Below are positions 56,017 to 64,000 of a DNA stretch of 64,000 nucleotides, one piece after another. Location: NCBI RefSeq assembly GCF_016820245.1, contig NZ_JAFCAR010000004.1, positions 496,001 to 560,000 on the forward strand, in the 5' to 3' direction. This stretch comes from Jannaschia sp. Os4. GTDB lineage: Bacteria; Pseudomonadota; Alphaproteobacteria; Rhodobacterales; Rhodobacteraceae. Both the position numbers and the translations under genes were made by a program. The notes under the pieces are model-generated. The model saw only the letters and a program-made list of their open reading frames with translations, did not search any database and was not told the origin of the DNA. Each line of letters starts with the position of its first letter. Within the stretch, counting starts at the first letter, position 1.

Positions 56017-57618
56017 ATGGGCTGGATGCAGGACGAGACGGGTCTCGACAAGACGGCGGCGAACCATGTCGCGCTGACGCCGCTCAGCCACCTCAACCGC
56101 GCCGCCGCGATCTGGCCGGAGCGGGAGGCGTGGGTGCACGGGGGCCGCCGCGTGACCTATGCCACGTATCGCGACCGGGTGACCCGCTTGGCCTCGGCGC
56201 TGGCCGCCCATGGCGTCGCGCCGGGCGACGTGGTGGCGACGCTGCTGCCCAACGTGCCCGCGCAGGTCGAGGCGTCGTGGGGCGTGCCCGCCTGCGGCGG
56301 GGTGCTCAACACGATCAACACCCGGCTGGACGTGGACACGGTGGCCTACATCCTCGGGCACGGGGGGGCGAAGGTCGTGCTGGTGGACAGCGCGTTCCTC
56401 GACCTCGCCGAGGCGGCCGCCTCCCGGCAGGACGACCCGCCCCTGATCGTGGAGTGCCCGGACGACCGCGACCCGTCGGGGCGGCATCCGACCTACGAGG
56501 AGATGCTGGCGGGGGCCGACCCGTCCTTCGACTGGGTGATGCCCGAGGACGAGTGGGAGAGCCTCTCGCTCAACTACACCTCCGGCACGACCGGGCGGCC
56601 CAAGGGCGTCGTCTACCACCATCGGGGCGCCTACCTGATGACGATGGGGACCGTGGTCAGTTGGCGCATGGTGCTCTACCCGCGCTGGCTGGCCGTGGTG
56701 CCGCTGTTCCACTGCAACGGCTGGTGCCACACGTGGATGATGCCGCTGGTCGGCGGCACGGTCGTCTGCCTGCGCGACGTGGCGGCCGAGCCGATCTTCG
56801 ACGCCATCGCCGACGAGGGCGTGACCCACATGGGCGGGGCGCCCATCGTGCTGAACGCGCTGGTGAACGCGGGCAAGCTGCGCGACTTCGACCACGTGGT
56901 GAACGTCTACACCGCCGGCGCGCCGCCCGCCGCCGCCACCTTGGGCAAGCTGGAGCCGCTGGGCTTCGACATCACCCATGTCTACGGCCTGACGGAGACC
57001 TACGGCCACGTCGTCGAGAACGTGTGGCAGCCCGCGATGGAGGGGGTGCCGGACGACCGCGCCCGCCTGAAGGCGCGGCAGGGCGTGGCCTACCCGATGA
57101 TGGAGGGGGTGGAGGTGCACGACGCCGACGGCCGCCCCGTCCCCGCCGACGGCGCGACGCAGGGCGAGGTGGCGATGCGCGGCAACGCGGTGATGAAGGG
57201 CTACTACCGCAACCCGGAGGCCACCGAGGCGGCGTTCGCCGGCGGGTGGTTCCGCTCGGGCGACATCGCGGTGGTCGAGCCGGACGGGTATCTCCGGATC
57301 GCGGACCGGGCGAAGGACATCATCATCTCGGGCGGGGAGAACGTGTCGAGCGTGCGGGTCGAGGGCGTGCTGATGGAGCACGACGCCGTGGACCTCTGCG
57401 CGGTGGTCGCGGGGCCGGACGAGAAGTGGGGCGAGGTCCCCGTGGCCTTCGTGGAGCCGAAGCGCGAGGTGGCGGCGGAGGAGATCATCGCCTTCGCCCG
57501 CGACCGCCTCGCCGGGTTCGAGACGCCCAAGCGCGTGGTCTTCGGCCCGCTGCCCAAGACCTCGACCGGCAAGATCCAGAAGTTCGAGCTGCGCGCCCGC
57601 GCCAAGGCCGGCGCATGA
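56017..57618 (+). CDS. acyl-CoA ligase (AMP-forming, DmdB/FadD-like)
   Basis: The 533-residue adenylate-forming enzyme activates a carboxylic acid with CoA. The P-loop is LNYTSGTTGRPKGVVYHHRGAYL, the A5-type motif is THVYGLTETYG, the A7 Asp is in GWFRSGDIAVVEPDGYLRIADRAKDIII, and the catalytic Lys is in LPKTSTGKIQKFELR. Its sequence is of the medium-chain/DmdB type. GGGGAGG precedes the ATG at 56017. It is coupled to the downstream membrane protein by ATGA. Confidence 0.9.
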   Translation: MGWMQDETGLDKTAANHVALTPLSHLNRAAAIWPEREAWVHGGRRVTYATYRDRVTRLASALAAHGVAPGDVVATLLPNVPAQVEASWGVPACGGVLNTINTRLDVDTVAYILGHGGAKVVLVDSAFLDLAEAAASRQDDPPLIVECPDDRDPSGRHPTYEEMLAGADPSFDWVMPEDEWESLSLNYTSGTTGRPKGVVYHHRGAYLMTMGTVVSWRMVLYPRWLAVVPLFHCNGWCHTWMMPLVGGTVVCLRDVAAEPIFDAIADEGVTHMGGAPIVLNALVNAGKLRDFDHVVNVYTAGAPPAAATLGKLEPLGFDITHVYGLTETYGHVVENVWQPAMEGVPDDRARLKARQGVAYPMMEGVEVHDADGRPVPADGATQGEVAMRGNAVMKGYYRNPEATEAAFAGGWFRSGDIAVVEPDGYLRIADRAKDIIISGGENVSSVRVEGVLMEHDAVDLCAVVAGPDEKWGEVPVAFVEPKREVAAEEIIAFARDRLAGFETPKRVVFGPLPKTSTGKIQKFELRARAKAGA

Positions 57619-58526
57619 GGCGCACCGCGCTCACGAACATCGAGCGGATGGAGACCGTGGGGCGCTGGACCCCCGGTCCGGAGGACGAGCCGCGCGAGGT
57701 GGTCGTCTCCTTGGGGGAGGCCGCGCTGACCATCGCGGACATGGAGGACGCGCCGCTGGCGCACTGGGCGATCCCCGCGTTGGAGCGGATCGACGGCGGC
57801 GCGGGGACCGCGACCTACGCGCCTTCCGTGGACAGCGCCGAGGTGCTGGAGATCGAGGACGCGGGCATGGTCGAGGCGCTGGACCGGCTGCGCGCCGCCG
57901 TGGCACCGCCCGCGCGGGCGCCGGGCCGCCTGCGGCGCGGCCTCGCGCTCGGGGTCGCCGGGGTCGCGGCGCTGGCCGTCCTCGCCCTCGGCCCGACCGC
58001 GCTGCGCGCCCATGCGCTCCGCCTCATGCCGCCCGCCGAGAGGGCCGCCTTGGGGGAGCGCATCGCCGCCGAGATCGCCGCGGTCACCGGCCCCGCCTGC
58101 GCCTCGCCCTTGGGCGACGAGGCGACCGACCTGCTCGCGCAGCGTGCCCTGCCGGACCGGGTCGCGCGGATCCGCGTGATGCCCGACCTGCCGCCCGAGG
58201 CGGTGGCGCTGCCCGGCGGGCTGTTCCTGCTGTCCGAGGCGGCGCTGCTCGACCGGGACGACCCCGCGCCGATCGCCGCGCTCTTGGCCGGCGCCGCCGC
58301 CGAGGGGCCGGACGCGCCGGTGGCCCGCTACCTCGACGGGCTGCGCCCGTGGGAGCTGGTGGGGCTGGTGACGCGCGGCGCGGTGGCCGAAGGGCCCGCC
58401 GCCCGCCATGCCCGCGCCCTCGTGGCCGCCGATCCGCCCGCGCCGGTCGACGTGCCCACCGATGACGGACGCCCCATCTTGGAGGACGGGGCGTGGCAGG
58501 GCCTCAGGGGCATCTGCGAGGACTGA
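57615..58526 (+). CDS. membrane-anchored protein resembling a degenerate M48 peptidase
   Basis: The 303-residue protein has a central membrane segment (LALGVAGVAALAVLALGPTAL, about 118-138). After it, EAVALPGGLFLLSEAALLDRDDPAPIAALLAGAAAEG matches M48 sequence just before the zinc helix (PGG...LL...E), but the HEXXH helix has become LAGAAAE with no metal-binding His. It is coupled to the acyl-CoA ligase by ATGA. A non-catalytic regulator or scaffold is plausible. Confidence 0.6.
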   Translation: MRRTALTNIERMETVGRWTPGPEDEPREVVVSLGEAALTIADMEDAPLAHWAIPALERIDGGAGTATYAPSVDSAEVLEIEDAGMVEALDRLRAAVAPPARAPGRLRRGLALGVAGVAALAVLALGPTALRAHALRLMPPAERAALGERIAAEIAAVTGPACASPLGDEATDLLAQRALPDRVARIRVMPDLPPEAVALPGGLFLLSEAALLDRDDPAPIAALLAGAAAEGPDAPVARYLDGLRPWELVGLVTRGAVAEGPAARHARALVAADPPAPVDVPTDDGRPILEDGAWQGLRGICED

Positions 58527-58539
58527 CGCCCCCGTCCGC

Positions 58540-59640
58540 TCAGTGCTTCGGCAGGACCACGGTCCGTGTGCCGACCCGGACGATCCGGCGCAGCTGGCGC
58601 GGGACGTCGTTGGTCCAGATCGCCTGCGACTGGTAGTCGCCCCGCAAGGTCTGGGGGCCGCGCAGCGGGTTCAGCCGCCCGTCGTCCCATGCGTGCCGCC
58701 ACCCGTGCGGCGGCTCGGCGTAGTCGAAGGTGGTCGAGGCGGCGGGCACCGTGACCACGCCCGCCCCGTCCCGGGTCGACAGGACCGGGGCCGGATCGGC
58801 GGACAGCGCGGCGGCCGCCCGCAGCGCGCGCGCGCGGCGATCGACATGCAGGCCGGCCTCGCGCCCGCTGTGGGACACGTGGACCGGACCGCAGGTGTAG
58901 CCCGGCGCCCTGTGCGGGTCGCCGCAGACCGAGGCCCGCGTCGGGCGCGGGACGTGGGCGAGGCCCTGCTCCCGCACGGAGGCGGTCCGCAACGGCGAGG
59001 GGACGTGGGCGGGCACGCGCGACGCACCTTCGGGCACCGCCACGCGGGCGGCGTACTGCTCGCCCTCGATCACCCGCGCGGTGACGCGGCCCGACAGGCG
59101 CGCGGCGGCGGCGGCACGGCGGGACAGCACGCGCAGCTCGCCCGTGGGCACCGTCCGGGCGCGAACCGGCGCCGCCGCGCGGCTGGCCGAGACGGCGGCG
59201 CGCGGCGCGGTCGCCCGCACGGGACGGCTGGGCACCTCGGCGGTGGCCACGGGCGGCGGCGGCAGGACCACGTCGCGGGGGCGCGCGGGCGCTGGGGCGG
59301 CGGCGATGACCGGATCGTCCACCAACTCCGGCGCGGCGGTGGGGCCGACCGGCGGGGCGAGCGCGTCGTCCCCGGCCGCCTCGAGCGGGGCGGCGGCCAA
59401 CGGCGCGGGGGCGTCGGCCAAGGTGGGCGTCTCGCCGCACACGGGCGCGCGGTTGAGGCCGGTGCGGGGCACCCAGCGGGTCGATCCGCCGATGGTCGCG
59501 CGGCTGAACACGCAGCCCCGGCTGTCGACGTACGCCGCGCCCTCGAAGCTCGCCGGGGGCAGCTCGGCGGGCCCGGACTGCGCGAACGCGGTGGTGGTCA
59601 GCCCGCCCAAGGCGAGCGCGAGGATCAGGGGGAAGCGCAT
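58540..59640 (-). CDS. secreted Pro/Ala/Arg-rich protein
   Basis: The 366-residue product has a signal peptide (RFPLILALALGGLTTTAFAQ), a short globular N-part with two Cys (GCVFSRA... APVCGET), a long low-complexity Ala/Pro/Arg linker (about 75-220), and a C-terminal Cys-containing domain (VCGDPHRAPGYTCGPVHVSHSGREAGLHVDRRARALRAA). The layout resembles alphaproteobacterial envelope proteins that end in SPOR-like or peptidoglycan-binding domains. Function unknown; it is convergent with the 57615 gene. Confidence 0.75.
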   Translation of the reverse strand: MRFPLILALALGGLTTTAFAQSGPAELPPASFEGAAYVDSRGCVFSRATIGGSTRWVPRTGLNRAPVCGETPTLADAPAPLAAAPLEAAGDDALAPPVGPTAAPELVDDPVIAAAPAPARPRDVVLPPPPVATAEVPSRPVRATAPRAAVSASRAAAPVRARTVPTGELRVLSRRAAAAARLSGRVTARVIEGEQYAARVAVPEGASRVPAHVPSPLRTASVREQGLAHVPRPTRASVCGDPHRAPGYTCGPVHVSHSGREAGLHVDRRARALRAAAALSADPAPVLSTRDGAGVVTVPAASTTFDYAEPPHGWRHAWDDGRLNPLRGPQTLRGDYQSQAIWTNDVPRQLRRIVRVGTRTVVLPKH

Positions 59641-59759
59641 GGCTGGCTCTCCGTTGGGTCCGCTCTCGCGGCCCCTCTGGCGGGGGCCTTGGGCGCATCA
59701 TCTAGCCCCCTCCCCCCCGAGTCTAGCATCGTGGCCCCATTCGTGCCGGAAACAGGCCG

Positions 59760-60389
59760 TTATTTCGTCCCGAACATCCGGTCGCCCGCGTCGCCGAGGC
59801 CGGGCACGATGTAGCCCTTCTCGTTCAGCCGCTCGTCGACGGCGGCGGTGACGATGGGCACGTCCGGGTGGGCCTCCTTCATGCGGGCGATTCCCTCGGG
59901 CGCCGCGAGCAGGCAGAGGAAGCGGATGTCGGTCGCGCCCTGCGCCTTGATGAGATCGATGGCCGCGGCCGAGGAGTTGCCCGTGGCGAGCATCGGATCG
60001 ACCGCGATTACCAGCCGCTCGGAGAGGTTCTCGGGCAGCTTGCAGTAGTACTGCACCGGCTGCAGCGTCTCCTCGTCGCGGTAGAGGCCGACGAAGCCCA
60101 CCCGCGCCGAGGGGATCAGTTCGAGGATGCCGTCGAGCAGCCCGTTCCCCGCCCGCAGGATCGAGACGAGCGCCAGCTTGCGCCCCTCCAGCACCGGCGC
60201 GTCCATCGGTTGGAGCGGGGTGTCGATGCGCCGGGTCGTCATCGGGAGTTCGCGCGTGACCTCGTAGGCGATGAGCTGGCTGATCTCGCGCAGCAGTTGC
60301 CGGAAGACAGCGGTGGGGGTGTCCACGTCGCGCATCAGCGTCAGCTTGTGCTGCACCAAGGGGTGCGAAACGACGGTCAGGTGGTCCAT
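59760..60389 (-). CDS. upp: uracil phosphoribosyltransferase
   Basis: The 209-residue enzyme converts uracil and PRPP to UMP. Signatures are [18 protein letters not shown] at the start, [23 protein letters not shown], the PRPP loop [18 protein letters not shown], and the uracil-binding region [13 protein letters not shown]. The length is typical. It is last in the salvage operon and overlaps the adenosine deaminase 3' end by 13 bp. Confidence 0.97.
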   Translation of the reverse strand: MDHLTVVSHPLVQHKLTLMRDVDTPTAVFRQLLREISQLIAYEVTRELPMTTRRIDTPLQPMDAPVLEGRKLALVSILRAGNGLLDGILELIPSARVGFVGLYRDEETLQPVQYYCKLPENLSERLVIAVDPMLATGNSSAAAIDLIKAQGATDIRFLCLLAAPEGIARMKEAHPDVPIVTAAVDERLNEKGYIVPGLGDAGDRMFGTK

Positions 60390-61347
60390 GCGGCCTCCAG
60401 TTTCTTGAGCAGGCCCGCGCGGGTGGCCTCGTCGCAGAAGGCGGCCCTCGCGGCCGTCCGGTTGATCTCGTGGAACACGCCGTCGTCCCAGTCGAACGCC
60501 TCGTGCAGCGCCTCGTACTCGGCGGTCATGTTGGTGCGGAAGAAGGGCGGATCGTCGGTCGAGACGGTCACGCGCACGCCCCGGCGGCGCAAATCCTCGA
60601 TGGGGTGGGCGCGCAGGCGGTCGAACACGCCGAGATAGACGTTCGAGCCGGGGCAGACCTCCAGCACGACCCCATCCTCGGCCAGCCGGTCCACGAGAGC
60701 GAGGTCCTCGATGGCCCGCACCCCGTGCCCGATCCGCGCGGGGCGCAGGTCGTCCAGCGCGTCGCGCACGCTCTGCGGCCCGCCGAACTCGCCCGAGTGG
60801 ACGGTGATCCCCAGCCCCGCCTCGCGCGCGCAGTCGAAGGACCACGCGAAGTCCCCGGGCTTGCCCGCCCCCTCGTCCCCGCCCATGCCCCAGCCGGTGA
60901 CGAAGCTACCCGCCGTCTCGGCGGCGCAGCGGGCGGCGCCCTTGGCGTCGTCGGGGCCGAAATGGCGGACGCAGGTGGGGATCATGCGCCACTCGATCCC
61001 GTCCACGCCGTCCGCCGCCTCGCGCACCGCGTCGACGTGGTCGCGCCACGCCGCCATGTCGTTCTTGGCGGCCAATTGCGGCGAGGCGAACACCTCGCCG
61101 TAGATCACGCCGTGGTCGCGCTGCCGCTCCAGCACGGCGCGGGTCAGGCGGGCGTAATCCTCGGGCGTGGTCAGCACCGAGGACGCCGCCTCGTAGACCT
61201 TCAGGAACCGCTGGAAGTCGCCCGTGGCGAAGCCGCCATCCTCGGCGAACACGCCCGTCAGGTCGATCTTCTTCTCGCCCGCCAGCTGCCGGATCAGGTC
61301 CGGGGGCGCGGCGCCTTCCAGATGCAGGTGCAGTTCGACCTTGGCGC

Positions 61348-61351
<4 letters not shown>
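60377..61351 (-). CDS. add: adenosine deaminase
   Basis: The 324-residue TIM-barrel enzyme deaminates adenosine to inosine with a catalytic zinc. [10 protein letters not shown] gives two metal His, [18 protein letters not shown] carries the catalytic Glu, [11 protein letters not shown] another metal His region, and VSTDDPPFF the metal Asp. It is coupled to deoB (ATGA overlap) and precedes upp. The position between deoB and upp makes a purine-and-pyrimidine salvage unit. Confidence 0.96.
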
Positions 61352-63844
<2,493 letters not shown>

Positions 63845-63848
<4 letters not shown>

Positions 63849-64000
63849 GCCATGAACCCCGCGTCGAACGCGCCGGGCAGCAGGTCGCCCACGGTCGTCC
63901 GCCGCTCGGACCCGTCCACGGTGGCCATGGTGACGGCCACGGCGCCCTCGGCGAACTCCCTGAGCTTCTGTCGGCAGCCGCCGCAGGGGGGCACGGGCTC
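63845..64000 (-). CDS. cdd: cytidine deaminase, C-terminal part
   Basis: Only the last 51 codons are present. They include PVPPCGGCRQKLREFAEG, the PCxxCRQ zinc-binding motif of cytidine deaminase, which converts cytidine to uridine. It begins the salvage operon beyond the window edge, and its TGA overlaps deoA's GTG by 4 bp. Confidence 0.92.

Noticed and set aside
55215-57614. A very long plus-strand open frame upstream of the gene at 57615
   Set aside because: It runs through the DMT exporter and acyl-CoA ligase in other frames and consists of Arg/Gly/Ala-rich shadow sequence; only its 3' part from 57615 is coding.

Overview
The window is a chromosomal segment of a very GC-rich alphaproteobacterium, most likely a member of the Rhodobacteraceae (Roseobacter/Rhodobacter group). 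The evidence is the strong G/C bias at third codon positions, frequent GTG starts and ATGA/GTGA gene overlaps, a glycine-riboswitch-led gcvT-gcvH-gcvP operon, and the order hisD - UPF0262 - low-molecular-weight phosphatase - infA - maf - RNase G - yacG - tRNA-Phe, which I recall from that family. I see no phage, transposase, plasmid or CRISPR signature. Almost everything is core or semi-core metabolism, densely packed.

Layout. 1-5282: cell-wall amidase, aminotransferase, M48 protease and an orphan ParA-type ATPase. 5468-6093: two tiny exported or membrane peptides around tRNA-Ala(CGC). 6155-10790: glycine cleavage operon on the minus strand behind a tandem glycine riboswitch and a plausible promoter. 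10820-13577: gamma-glutamylcyclotransferase-like protein, UbiH-type hydroxylase and a SnoaL-like protein. 13642-15827: ilvC divergent from two Lrp/AsnC regulators. 15875-18879: tRNA-Met, a 52-residue membrane peptide coupled to a class V aminotransferase, and guanine deaminase. 18950-25747: MgtE, a DUF2235 hydrolase, an isolated form II CoxL-like molybdoenzyme, and a TetR regulator divergent from two small membrane proteins. 25987-32508: ValRS, YHS protein, MBL-fold hydrolase, GluRS. 32631-37385: two FAD oxidoreductases (one with a GcvT domain) and a BKACE-type cleavage enzyme, possibly methylated-amine (betaine/carnitine) breakdown. 37405-42928: the conserved housekeeping block ending in hisD.

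43164-46342 holds an uncharacterised protein, a MATE exporter and two hotdog thioesterases. 46483-53934 is a beta-oxidation-type locus: two MerR regulators, acyl-CoA dehydrogenase, GST, thiolase, SnoaL-like protein and FadJ-type fusion. 54062-59640 holds a secreted peptide, a sulfotransferase-like protein, a DMT exporter, an acyl-CoA ligase with a coupled degenerate M48-like membrane protein, and a Pro/Ala-rich secreted protein. 59760-64000 is an overlapping nucleoside-salvage operon read as cdd(partial)-deoA-deoB-add-upp.

The least explained material is intergenic. A ~140-170 bp dispersed element occurs three times (25753, 38933, 41397). Perfect hairpins overlap the stop codons of at least four genes. 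The 5' end of maf is partly duplicated upstream of itself. Both lrp genes carry CtrA-box-like sequences. These, rather than any accessory cassette, are the best candidates for undescribed biology here.
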